64,000 nucleotides of DNA from Noviherbaspirillum sedimenti (GTDB taxonomy: Bacteria > Pseudomonadota > Gammaproteobacteria > Burkholderiales > Burkholderiaceae_D): assembly GCF_003590835.1 (NCBI RefSeq), contig NZ_QYUQ01000002.1, positions 930,001-994,000 of the forward strand, read 5' to 3'. The notes beneath the pieces were generated by a model. The model was not told the DNA's origin, ran no database searches, and worked only from the letters and a program-made list of their open reading frames with translations. Every line of letters begins with the position of its first letter. Positions within the stretch are counted from its first letter, which is position 1. A program made the position numbers and the translations under genes. Below are positions 15,801-23,961 of the stretch, in pieces.

Positions 15801-18761
15801 CCGGAAACGCGCGAGCTGATCGGCTTTTTCGTCAATACCCTGGCGCTGCGCGCCAACTATGGCGGTAATCCGGGCTTCGATGCGCTGTTGCAGAAAATTC
15901 GCAAGACGACCGTCGAGGCTTATACGCATCAGGACCTGCCCTTCGAAAAAGTGGTCGACCTGGTCCAGCCGGGCCGCGACCTTGCCACTTCGCCGCTGTT
16001 CCAGGTCATGTTCGTGCTGCAGGACGAGGGCCAGGGCCGGATGAGCCTGCCGGGACTGGCGGTGGCGAAGCTTGCCGTGCCGGCGAACACGGCTAAATTC
16101 GACCTGACGCTGGAATTGCAGGAAGGCCCGGACGGCCTCGCTGGCCACATCGAATACAAGACCGCGCTGTTCGACGCCGCCACCATGCTGCGCCTGGCGG
16201 CGCATTTCCGCCGCCTGCTGGGGGAGATCGTCAAGACGCCGGCGGCGGCGCTGAGCCAGTTGTCCTTGCTGGATGCCGACGAGCGCCACAACCTTCTTGA
16301 TCTGTGGAATGACACGGAAAAGACCTTCCGCCAGCCGGAGCGCCTGCACCACCTGTTCGCGCGCCAGCTTGAGAAAACGCCGGATGCGCCGGCGGTCATC
16401 GCCGGCACGCAGCGGCTCAGCTACGCCGAACTGGATGCGCGCGCCAACCGGCTGGCCCATTGCCTGGCGGCGCAAGGCGTCGGCGCCAATACCCTGGTCG
16501 GCCTGTGCGTGGAACGCTCGCTGGAGATGGTGGTCGGCATGCTGGCCATCCTCAAGGCGGGTAGCGCCTATGTGCCGCTCGATCCTGGCTATCCGCGCGA
16601 GCGCCTGACCTACATGCTGCAACAGTCGCAGGCGGCGGTGCTGGTGACACGCCCGCAACTGGCCGGCATCTTCGCCGGCCAGGATGTGGCGACGGTCCTG
16701 CTGGACCCGGCGCAGCCGCAGGCGCTGGATGCCTGGCCGGCGACGGATCCGCAGGCGGAAGTCGATTTCGACGACCTCGCCTATGTGATCTACACCTCCG
16801 GCTCCACCGGTCGGCCGAAGGGCGTGCCGATCAGCCATGCCGCCATCTGCAACCAGATGGGCTGGGTATTGAACCAGTTCCCGCTGCAGGCGGACGATCG
16901 CATGCTGCAAAAGACGCCGTTCAGCTTCGACGCTTCAGTATGGGAAATCTGGGCGCCGCTGATCAGCGGCGCGCAACTGGTACTGGCCGCGCCCGACGGC
17001 CACCAGGACGTGGACTACCTGGTCGAGACCATCGTCGCGGAACGCATCACCCAACTGCAACTGGTGCCGGCGCTGCTGCGCGCCATGCTGGCCGCGCCCG
17101 CCATCAGCAAGGTATCGACGCTGCGGCGGATTTTCCTCGGTGGCGAGGCGCTGCCGGTGGAACTGGCGCGCCAGGCCCTGCACCTGGCTGGCAAGGTGGT
17201 CAACCTTTACGGCCCGACTGAATGCAGCATCAACGCCAGCTGGTTCGACATGGCCAACCTGGCGCCGCAGGCGCAAGGCTATGTACCGATCGGCAGGCCG
17301 GTCAGCAACCTGCAGTGCTATGTACTGGACGCCCATCTACAGCCAGTGCCGGTCGGCGTGGCGGGCGAGCTGCACATCGCCGGCGCCGGCCTCAGCCCGG
17401 GTTACCTGCACCAGCCGCAGCTGACTGCGGAACGCTTCATCGACAATCCCTTCAATACCTACGACAGCCCGAAGCTTTACAAGACCGGCGACCTGGTGCG
17501 CTACCTGCCGGGCGGGCAGCTGGAATTCCTTGCCCGTATCGATGAACAGATCAAGGTCCGCGGTTTCCGCATCGAGCTGGGCGAAGTCGAGGAAGTGCTG
17601 GCGCAGCAGCCCGGCGTGCTGGAAGCGGTGGTGACCAGCCGCGACGACCAGCAGGGCGGCGCGCGCCTGGTCTGTTTCTATACCCGCAGCGGCGAATCTG
17701 CCGAAGTGGACGCGGCTGCCTTGCGCAAGAGCGTGGGCGACCGCCTGCCGAACTACATGGTGCCGTCGCTGTTCGTGCGGCTGGAGGCGATGCCCCTGAC
17801 GCCGAACCGCAAGATCGACCGCCTGGCCTTGCTGACGACTGCAGTGGACGAAGGCAGCGACGAACGCATTGTGGCGCCGCGCAACGGCGTCGAGTGGAAA
17901 CTGGCGGCGCTGTGGGCCGAGATCCTCGGCTTGCGAGAAATCGGCGTGCGCCATAATTTCTTCGAACTGGGCGGCCATTCACTGCTGGCAACCAAGGTGG
18001 TTTCGCGCATCCGCGGGGAATTCGGGGTCGAACTGTCGTTGCAACAATTCTTCGAGAATGCCACGATTGAAAGCCTGGCCGGGGTGATCGGCGCGGCCAA
18101 CGCCGCCTGTATCGACGAGCCGATCCGCATCCTCGAACGGCGCCCGACGGAAGCGCTGCTGGTGCCGCTGTCATATGCCCAGCAACGCCTGTGGTTCCTC
18201 GACCGTTATGAGGAAAACAGCAACTTCTACCACATGCCCAGCGTGCTGAAGATTGTCGGCAAGCTGGATGCGGCGGCGCTGGAGCGGGCCTTCCTGACCC
18301 TGATCGGTCGCCATGAAGTGTTGCGCACCAGTTTCATCGCGCAGGATGGCCGCGGCCTGCAGAAAATCCATCCGTCGCTCGACTGGTCGATGGATGTGGT
18401 GCAGTTGCATGGCGTGAATGCCGACGAGAAGGAAGCCGACCTCGCCGCACATGTCGGGCAACAGCTCAACACCAGCTTCAAACTGGAATCGGACGCCTTG
18501 CTGCGCGCCGTGCTGTACTGCATGGGGGGGGGACGAGTACCGCCTGTTCATCAACATGCACCACATCATTTCCGATGGCTGGTCGATCACGGTGCTGATC
18601 CGCGAAGTCAGCGCCCTGTACGCGGCTTTCGTGCGCGCGGAAGCGCCGCAGCTGGCAGCCTTGCCGGTGCAGTACGCCGATTTCTCGGTGTGGCAGATCG
18701 AACACCTGCAGGGTGCGCTGCTGGCACAGCAGGGCGGCTACTGGACGGAAAAACTCCGTGA
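12849..18761 (+). CDS. NRPS, first part: FAAL-ACP-C-A-PCP-C, frame broken at 18524-18532
   Basis: Start set by GAGAGG before the ATG; 96 upstream in-frame bases are not protein-like. Domains (residues from this start): fatty acyl-AMP ligase ~8-570 (YTSGSTGDPKG near 180); acyl carrier ~620-690 (GYGFDS, Ser649); condensation ~710-1150 with MHHIVSDGW at 838-846; adenylation ~1160-1680 with YTSGSTGRPKG and catalytic Lys1655; peptidyl carrier, GGHSLL with Ser1711; second condensation from ~1774. A1 pocket residues read by eye are D-A-W-Q-F-G-L-I-N, close to glutamine-type codes. After the nine-G run this frame reads out-of-domain sequence to a stop at 18761; the true continuation is one base over. 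With eight G the gene would run to 23946 (3,698 residues). The domain order means a fatty acid is loaded as starter and joined to one amino acid. Confidence 0.9.
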   Translation: MRQVAPEGIKTFVDLLSYRANIHGDALAFRFLSYPVSGVEAKTITYAQFDARARQIAMRLLARCKPGDRALMLYPSGIEFIEAYFGCLYAGVIAVPGYPPKRNQKLGRLKSLVHDCQARVVLTDAQTRSIAEPQFAEVAELGALAWLITDGADDTTHVAAGGDQPDLPAVSADDIAFLQYTSGSTGDPKGVMVSHGNLMANSRSIYMAMGNGPDTVAVSWLPLFHDMGLIGNVMQPVYAGIPATLMAPASFLQRPLRWLEAISTYRATTSGGPNFAYDLCVSSVKEADLAQLDLRCWRLAFTGAEPVRPESQRAFSQRFAACGFDSAAHYACYGMAETTLLVSGGEPGKGAATRHFDEAALQQNRAVPIDAGVDGSHELVSCGHARCEQGVLIVNPDTLKRCSDGEVGEIWAYGDSNAKGYWQKPEATAATFAAHLADTGAGPYLRTGDLGFVHGGALYIAGRLKDVVIIRGLNHYPQDIELTAIESHEAFMPNGAAVFTIEENGEEQLVVVLEVRRTHLRSMDPDALARALQQTVVMQHELQVRSIVFIKPGQLPKTSSGKVQRQASKKQFIAGEIDALARIDRVDKVDAMRGDKLPHFDRADWQALPAQGRPAMVENYLAALFEAYAGLPAATLRRDVPVIGYGFDSLALTRIAARVADDTDVALQVQHLFEHETVSALAGFLQAALSDPASQRQRIVPQAAGQPLSQGQPLSYAQRRMWFLMQYEASSLYNIAGVLGIRGALDIAALDRAFQEIFRRHDALRTRFVMRDDEALQLVGDAADWKLSMVDLSDRSQAELDEAISRELDYIFDLSQDILFRATVYRQADGTHALAVCMHHIVSDGWSVAVLMRELSALYEAFVQGKASPLAPLPVQYADYAAWQRGYLSGAVLARQQDYWLQQLQGVASLGLPTDRVRPARPGHAGNAIALQLDGELTAQLKSLAREQGATLYMTLLAAFGVLLHKYSGQDDICIGSPIANRRLPETRELIGFFVNTLALRANYGGNPGFDALLQKIRKTTVEAYTHQDLPFEKVVDLVQPGRDLATSPLFQVMFVLQDEGQGRMSLPGLAVAKLAVPANTAKFDLTLELQEGPDGLAGHIEYKTALFDAATMLRLAAHFRRLLGEIVKTPAAALSQLSLLDADERHNLLDLWNDTEKTFRQPERLHHLFARQLEKTPDAPAVIAGTQRLSYAELDARANRLAHCLAAQGVGANTLVGLCVERSLEMVVGMLAILKAGSAYVPLDPGYPRERLTYMLQQSQAAVLVTRPQLAGIFAGQDVATVLLDPAQPQALDAWPATDPQAEVDFDDLAYVIYTSGSTGRPKGVPISHAAICNQMGWVLNQFPLQADDRMLQKTPFSFDASVWEIWAPLISGAQLVLAAPDGHQDVDYLVETIVAERITQLQLVPALLRAMLAAPAISKVSTLRRIFLGGEALPVELARQALHLAGKVVNLYGPTECSINASWFDMANLAPQAQGYVPIGRPVSNLQCYVLDAHLQPVPVGVAGELHIAGAGLSPGYLHQPQLTAERFIDNPFNTYDSPKLYKTGDLVRYLPGGQLEFLARIDEQIKVRGFRIELGEVEEVLAQQPGVLEAVVTSRDDQQGGARLVCFYTRSGESAEVDAAALRKSVGDRLPNYMVPSLFVRLEAMPLTPNRKIDRLALLTTAVDEGSDERIVAPRNGVEWKLAALWAEILGLREIGVRHNFFELGGHSLLATKVVSRIRGEFGVELSLQQFFENATIESLAGVIGAANAACIDEPIRILERRPTEALLVPLSYAQQRLWFLDRYEENSNFYHMPSVLKIVGKLDAAALERAFLTLIGRHEVLRTSFIAQDGRGLQKIHPSLDWSMDVVQLHGVNADEKEADLAAHVGQQLNTSFKLESDALLRAVLYCMGGGRVPPVHQHAPHHFRWLVDHGADPRSQRPVRGFRARGSAAAGSLAGAVRRFLGVADRTPAGCAAGTAGRLLDGKTP
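18524..18532 (+). repeat. Nine-G homopolymer causing a frameshift
   Basis: After the ATG-ending codon at 18522-18524, G runs uninterrupted from 18524 to 18532. Upstream the condensation domain reads in one frame (LLRAVLYCMGG), downstream in the next (DEYRLFINMHHIISDGW). Eight G would join them exactly. It is either a homopolymer sequencing error, a real null mutation, or a slippage site. Confidence 0.9.
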
Positions 18762-21700
18762 CCAGGCCAGCATCTCGCTGCCGCTCGATTTCGAGCGGCC
18801 GAAAAACCAGAGCTACCATGGCGACCGGCTGGCTTTTGCCATTGAGGCCGAGCTGCTGGCGGCGCTGGAGGAGATGAGCAGCCGCCAGGGCGCGACCCTG
18901 TTCATGACCTTGCTGGCGGCCTTCAATGTCATGTTGTCGCGCTATTCCGGCGACACCGATATCAGCATCGGCACGCCGATCGCCAACCGCGTGCGTGCTG
19001 AAATCGAGCCGCTGATCGGCTTCTTTGCCAATACCCTGGTGCTGCGCACCGACCTCGATGGCGATCCGGCGTTCGCCGCCTTGCTGCAGCAGGTCAGGCA
19101 AACCACGCTGGAAGCCTATTCGCACCAGGACATCCCCTTCGAGAAAGTGGTCGACCTGGTGCTGCCGGAACGCGATCCATCGCGCTCGCCGCTGTTCCAG
19201 GTGTCCTTCGCCCTGCAGAATATGCCCGAAGGGCAATTTACCCTGCCGGACGTGGAGATCAGCAACCTGGCGCTGGAAAACAAGACCGCCAAGTTCGACC
19301 TGCTGCTGGAACTGCTGAATACCGAAACCGGCATGAGCGGCAGTTTCGAATTCAATACCGACCTGTTCCTGCCGGCCACAGTCCGAAGATATATCGACAG
19401 CTACCTCAACCTGCTGCGCACCATCGTCGCCGATCCGCAGTGCCGGCTGTCCGCATTGCCGCTGGCAGTGACGGCGCCGGCGCCGGCGCTGCTGGCCTGG
19501 GATGACTATCCCTTGCTGCAGGCGCTGTATGCGGGACAGGGCGAAACGTTCGCCTATATCCTGGCGGATGCCGCTGGCCGCGCAGTGCCGGACGGCGCCA
19601 TCGGCGCGCTGGCATTGCGCCTGCAGCCAGACGCTCCGGCGCTGGCTACCGGCTTCAGCGCCCGCGTCGCGGCACAGGGCCTGGCGCTGCTGACATCCCC
19701 GGACGATGTTGCGCTGATCGACGCTCAACTGGTCTATCCGCGCGCCATCGAGCAAAGGCTGCTGCAAATGCCAGGCATCCACGATTGCCATGTCGCGGTG
19801 CGTCAGCATCCGAGCCTGGGTAAGCAGCTGGTCGCCTATCTGGTCTGCGACCAGCAAGAAATCGAGGCCGACGCCTGCACCGCCTACCTGGCTGAGAATG
19901 GCCTGTACGGCATCGGCCTGCTGGCTTGTGTCAAGGTCGGCGGCATTCCACTGAGCAGCCATGGCGCGGTCGATGCACGGCAGTTGCGCAAGCTTGCCGT
20001 GCACAACCGCGATACGCGCGAAGCCTGGGCCCGGCAAGTCACCGACAATATCAAGGTGCGCCAGGCAATCCTGCTGGAGCAGGCTGCCGAGGAAGCACAA
20101 GGCGTCTCGCACCTGCACGATCTGTTGCCGCAGGAGGCGCGCACCACGGCGAGCGCAGGCGCACAGCAGGTCAGCAAGGCAAAACGCAGCGATAACCGTC
20201 CGGTGTCGCAGGTGCCGGCGCTCATCGTCAGCGACGCGATCGTCGAGACGGCGCACCGTCCCGGCGTGCTGGCGGACATGCTGATCCATAGCGCGATGGC
20301 GCATCCGGATCACGGCATTAGCTTCTATTACGCCGATAACAGCACGGCGGAGCTGTCATATCCGGAACTGCTGCACCGGTCGCAATGCGTGCTGAGCGGA
20401 TTGCGCCAGACCGGCATCGCACCTGGCGACAAGGTGATCTTCCAGTTCGACCGCAACGCCGATTTCATCGTGGCGTTCTGGGCCTGCGCGCTGGGCGGTT
20501 TCATCCCGGTGCCGATCGCCATCGCCAAGAACTACCGCAGCAGCAATGCGCAAACCATCAAGATCGGACATGCCTGGAAGATGATGGACAGGGCCATCGT
20601 GCTGGCCGGCGCTGCCATCATCGAAGGCGTACGTAATATCGGCGCCCTGGAAGGGCTAGCCGATTTCGCGGTGCACGGCATCGACGCCATGGTTGAGGCC
20701 GAACCGGCGCGTGAATTCCATCGCGGCGCCAGCGACGATATCGCCCTGATCATGCTGACTTCGGGCAGCACCGGCTTGCCCAAGGGCGTGCAGCTGTCGC
20801 ACGCCAACCTGATCGGCCGCAGCATGGGATCGGTGCAGATGAACGGCTTCCATGCCGGCATGCCATCGATGAACTGGATGGCCCTCGACCACGTCGGCGG
20901 CATCATCTACTTCCACATCCGCGACATCCATACCGGCGCAGCCCAGGTCCAGGCCGATACCGACTATATCCTGGCCGATCCGCTGCGCTGGCTGCAACTG
21001 GTGGACCGGCACCGCATCAACATCACCTGGGCGCCGAACTTCGCCTTCTCGCTGATCGTCGACCGGCAGGAACAGCTGAAGCAGCTCTCGCTGGACCTCA
21101 GCTGCCTGCGATTCATGCTGAACGGCGCCGAAGCGGTGGTGCCCAAGACCACGCAAGCCTTCATCGAACTGCTGCAGGGCTTCGGCCTGGGCGAGGATTG
21201 CGTCAAGCCGGTGTATGGCATGTCGGAGATCTCTTCCGGCGTGACGTATTCGACGCGCCTGAAGCTGACCTACGGCAGCGACGATACCGTCTTCGTTTCG
21301 GTCGGCCGTCCCGTGCCCGGCGTCCACATGCGTATCGTCGACGGCGCCGACGCGCCGATGATGGAAGGGCAATCGGGCCGCCTGCAGGTGTCGGGCGTGA
21401 CGGTGATGCGCGGCTACCTGGGCGGTGCCGAGATCAATCGCGACGCCTTTACCGCCGATGGCTGGTTCAAGACCGGCGACCTGGCGTTCATCGAGGATGG
21501 CGAGCTGACCATCACCGGCCGCGAAAAAGACATCATCATCATCAATGGCGTCAACTTCTACAGCCACGAGATCGCCGAAGTGGTGGAAGCCGTGCCTGGC
21601 GTGGCGGTGTCCTATACCGGCGCCTGCGCGGTGCGCCGCGACGGTGTCAACAGCGACCAGCTGGCGATCTTCTTCAATAGCGGCCGCAGGGGCGCAGAGC

Positions 21701-23946
21701 TGTCCGAACTGATCCGCCAGATCCGCCAGGCGGTGATGGAAAAGAACGGCGTCAACCCATCCTACATCGTGCCGCTGGAAAAAGACCAGGTGCCGAAGAC
21801 GGAAATCGGCAAGATCCAGCTGTCGCGGCTGGCGCAAGCCTTCAGCCGCGGCGAATACGACCAGGCCCTGCGCGCACTGGATATCGCCGAGCGCAATGAG
21901 AACACGCTGCCGGACTGGTTCTTCGGCAAGGCCTGGGTACCCAAACAGCTCGGCAATGCCGCCGCGCTGCCAGGTGGCGGCGCCACGCTGGTATTTGCCG
22001 ACCAGCGCGGCTGCGCCGGGCGTCTTGGCCTGGCGGGGCAGGTAATCATGGTCGCACGCGGCCAGGCGTTCCAGGAAAATGGCGACAGCTTCCGCATCAA
22101 TCCCTGCTTGCAGGAGCATTACGCGCAACTGCTGGCGGCGCTGGCGCGCTGCTCGATCGCCGTCGAGCGGGTCATCAACCTGTGGGATTACGACTACGCA
22201 GGCGGTGGCGTCGAAACCTTGTTGAGCCGGGCGCCGCTGGCCGATGCCAGCGGAATGTATTCAGCCTGGTACCTGGCGCAGGCTTTTGCCGCCCAGGGCA
22301 CGCCGGCGCCGATGCGCTGGCTGTGGGCCGCCAGAGGCGCGCAACGGCTTGCGCCGGACGATGGGCTGAACCCGGACAAGGCGGCGGTGCTGGCCTTGCT
22401 GAAGACCCTCGGCAAGGAATTTTCATGGCTGCAATGCCGCCACATCGATCTTGCCGCTGCTGATGCTACTGATGGCGATGCCGGCATGGCATTGCACGCA
22501 GTGCAGCTGGCGCGGGAGGCGTCTTCCATCCATGCAGACGAGGAAGTCGCCTACCGCGGCGAAAGGCGGCACGTGCTGCGCCTGCGCAGGGAGGCGCTTG
22601 CGAAGGATGGCAACGGACGCAAGGACCGCATGGCGGTGGCGGCCGGCGGCGCCTATCTGATCTCGGGCGGTCTCGGCGGGATCGGCTTCGCGCTGGCGCG
22701 CATGCTGCTCAAGCAGTTCGGTGCGCGTGTGCTGCTGGTGGGACGCACGCCGCTGGCCGCGCTGCCGGCGGAGAAACAGGACATGCTGGAAGAACTCAGC
22801 CAGCTCGGCAGCGTCATTTATACCGGCGCCGACATCTGCGACTTCCCCGCGATCGAAAAGGCAGTGGACCGGGCAGAAGGGCAGTGGCAGCAGAAACTGG
22901 CCGGGGTCTTCCACCTGGCCGGACTGGCGCACGAAGAAGCGATGGCCGGCCAGACCATCCACAGCCTGCATGACGCCTTGCGCGCCAAGACGCTGGGGAC
23001 GCGCGCGCTGTACCGCATCTGCGGGCAGCGCAGCGATGCCCTGTTTGTCAATTTCTCCTCCGTCAATGGGCAGTTCGGCGGCAGCGGCATGGCGGCCTAC
23101 AGCATCGCCAACCGCTACCAGGAAGCCTTCGTCGAGGCGGTGGCCGGCAATGCCGCCGTCAGGAGCGTGTGCATCGCCTGGAGCCTGTGGCACGACACCG
23201 GCATGGGCAGCCAGTACAAGCAGGCCGAAAGCCTGTCGCGGGCGCTGGGATTCACGCCGATCCCGCTCGCCAAGGGGCTCAACTCGCTGCTGGCGGCGCT
23301 CTGGCATGGTTGCCGCAATGTGCTGATCGGGCTGGACGACAGCAGGCCGAACATCCGTCGCGTGGTGGATGGCCTGCGCCTGCGCCAGCGGCCGTTGCTG
23401 TGCTACTTCAGCAGCGGCGAGCCGGGCCTTGCAAGGGAAATTGCCGCCGGCTGTGTGCTGGCCGACGAATTCGGTAGAACGGTCGAGACCAGCTACGTCC
23501 AGCTCGAGGCCTTGCCGCTGCTCGCCGATGGCACGGTCGACACGGCGGCGCTGCGGCGCAGCATGGCGGCAGCGGCACCGGCACGGGCCGAGAAGGTGGC
23601 GCCGCGCGACGAGCTGGAGCATACCCTGACGCGTATCGCCAGCGAAGTATTCGGCGCGCCCGAGCCGATCGGCATCAAGGACAATTTCTTCGATGTCGGC
23701 GCCAACTCGCTGCTGATCGTCAAACTGCACCACGAGATCCAGCTCCAGCTGGACGTCCAGTTCCCGATGGTGGAACTGTTCAATTCGACCACCGTGGAAA
23801 AGCTGGCAGCTTTCCTCGGCCAGCAGGACGGCCAGGGTGGCAGCGGACCGGGCGGCGGCGCGGATGCCGCGCGCAACGCCGGGCAAGAAAGGCGCGCTGC
23901 AATGCAGCGACGAAACCGTTCGCGCGATCGCAAGGTAGCGCGCTAA
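18532..23946 (+). CDS. NRPS, second part: rest of C, A remnant, AMP ligase, KR, ACP
   Basis: Continues the condensation domain begun upstream: FINMHHIISDGWSI at ~18550-18590, SPLFQVSFALQNMP near 19190. Next, 19495-20040 is a decayed adenylation C-terminal subdomain: its lysine motif reads PLSSHGAVD, Ala in place of Lys. An AMP-dependent ligase follows (~20260-21850, LTSGSTGLPKG, GMSEISSG, KTGDLAF, VPKTEIGKIQ), then a ketoreductase (~21900-23330, LISGGLGGIGFAL; Ser, Tyr and Asn of FSSVNG and YSIAN kept), then a carrier domain (VGANSLL, Ser codon at 23707). Ligase-KR-carrier blocks elsewhere load an alpha-keto acid and reduce it to an alpha-hydroxy acid; that use here is inference. The C-terminus is strongly basic. 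The first in-frame ATG is 18556; independent translation is unlikely to give a whole condensation domain. Confidence 0.88.
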   Translation, partial: DEYRLFINMHHIISDGWSITVLIREVSALYAAFVRAEAPQLAALPVQYADFSVWQIEHLQGALLAQQGGYWTEKLRDQASISLPLDFERPKNQSYHGDRLAFAIEAELLAALEEMSSRQGATLFMTLLAAFNVMLSRYSGDTDISIGTPIANRVRAEIEPLIGFFANTLVLRTDLDGDPAFAALLQQVRQTTLEAYSHQDIPFEKVVDLVLPERDPSRSPLFQVSFALQNMPEGQFTLPDVEISNLALENKTAKFDLLLELLNTETGMSGSFEFNTDLFLPATVRRYIDSYLNLLRTIVADPQCRLSALPLAVTAPAPALLAWDDYPLLQALYAGQGETFAYILADAAGRAVPDGAIGALALRLQPDAPALATGFSARVAAQGLALLTSPDDVALIDAQLVYPRAIEQRLLQMPGIHDCHVAVRQHPSLGKQLVAYLVCDQQEIEADACTAYLAENGLYGIGLLACVKVGGIPLSSHGAVDARQLRKLAVHNRDTREAWARQVTDNIKVRQAILLEQAAEEAQGVSHLHDLLPQEARTTASAGAQQVSKAKRSDNRPVSQVPALIVSDAIVETAHRPGVLADMLIHSAMAHPDHGISFYYADNSTAELSYPELLHRSQCVLSGLRQTGIAPGDKVIFQFDRNADFIVAFWACALGGFIPVPIAIAKNYRSSNAQTIKIGHAWKMMDRAIVLAGAAIIEGVRNIGALEGLADFAVHGIDAMVEAEPAREFHRGASDDIALIMLTSGSTGLPKGVQLSHANLIGRSMGSVQMNGFHAGMPSMNWMALDHVGGIIYFHIRDIHTGAAQVQADTDYILADPLRWLQLVDRHRINITWAPNFAFSLIVDRQEQLKQLSLDLSCLRFMLNGAEAVVPKTTQAFIELLQGFGLGEDCVKPVYGMSEISSGVTYSTRLKLTYGSDDTVFVSVGRPVPGVHMRIVDGADAPMMEGQSGRLQVSGVTVMRGYLGGAEINRDAFTADGWFKTGDLAFIEDGELTITGREKDIIIINGVNFYSHEIAEVVEAVPGVAVSYTGACAVRRDGVNSDQLAIFFNSGRRGAELSELIRQIRQAVMEKNGVNPSYIVPLEKDQVPKTEIGKIQLSRLAQAFSRGEYDQALRALDIAERNENTLPDWFFGKAWVPKQLGNAAALPGGGATLVFADQRGCAGRLGLAGQVIMVARGQAFQENGDSFRINPCLQEHYAQLLAALARCSIAVERVINLWDYDYAGGGVETLLSRAPLADASGMYSAWYLAQAFAAQGTPAPMRWLWAARGAQRLAPDDGLNPDKAAVLALLKTLGKEFSWLQCRHIDLAAADATDGDAGMALHAVQLAREASSIHADEEVAYRGERRHVLRLRREALAKDGNGRKDRMAVAAGGAYLISGGLGGIGFALARMLLKQFGARVLLVGRTPLAALPAEKQDMLEELSQLGSVIYTGADICDFPAIEKAVDRAEGQWQQKLAGVFHLAGLAHEEAMAGQTIHSLHDALRAKTLGTRALYRICGQRSDALFVNFSSVNGQFGGSGMAAYSIANRYQEAFVEAVAGNAAVRSVCIAWSLWHDTGMGSQYKQAESLSRALGFTPIPLAKGLNSLLAALWHGCRNVLIGLDDSRPNIRRVVDGLRLRQRPLLCYFSSGEPGLAREIAAGCVLADEFGRTVETSYVQLEALPLLADGTVDTAALRRSMAAAAPARAEKVAPRDELEHTLTRIASEVFGAPEPIGIKDNFFDVGANSLLIVKLHHEIQLQLDVQFPMVELFNSTTVEKLAAFLGQQDGQGGSGPGGGADAARNAGQERRAAMQRRNRSRDRKVAR

Positions 23947-23961
23947 TATCCGATAGATCCG

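Noticed and set aside
12735..16910. A 1,391-codon open frame on the minus strand
   Set aside because: It is antisense to the FAAL-ACP-C-A part of the NRPS, is rich in His/Arg/Gln/Gly with no domain motifs, and is a typical mirror frame of GC-rich coding DNA.
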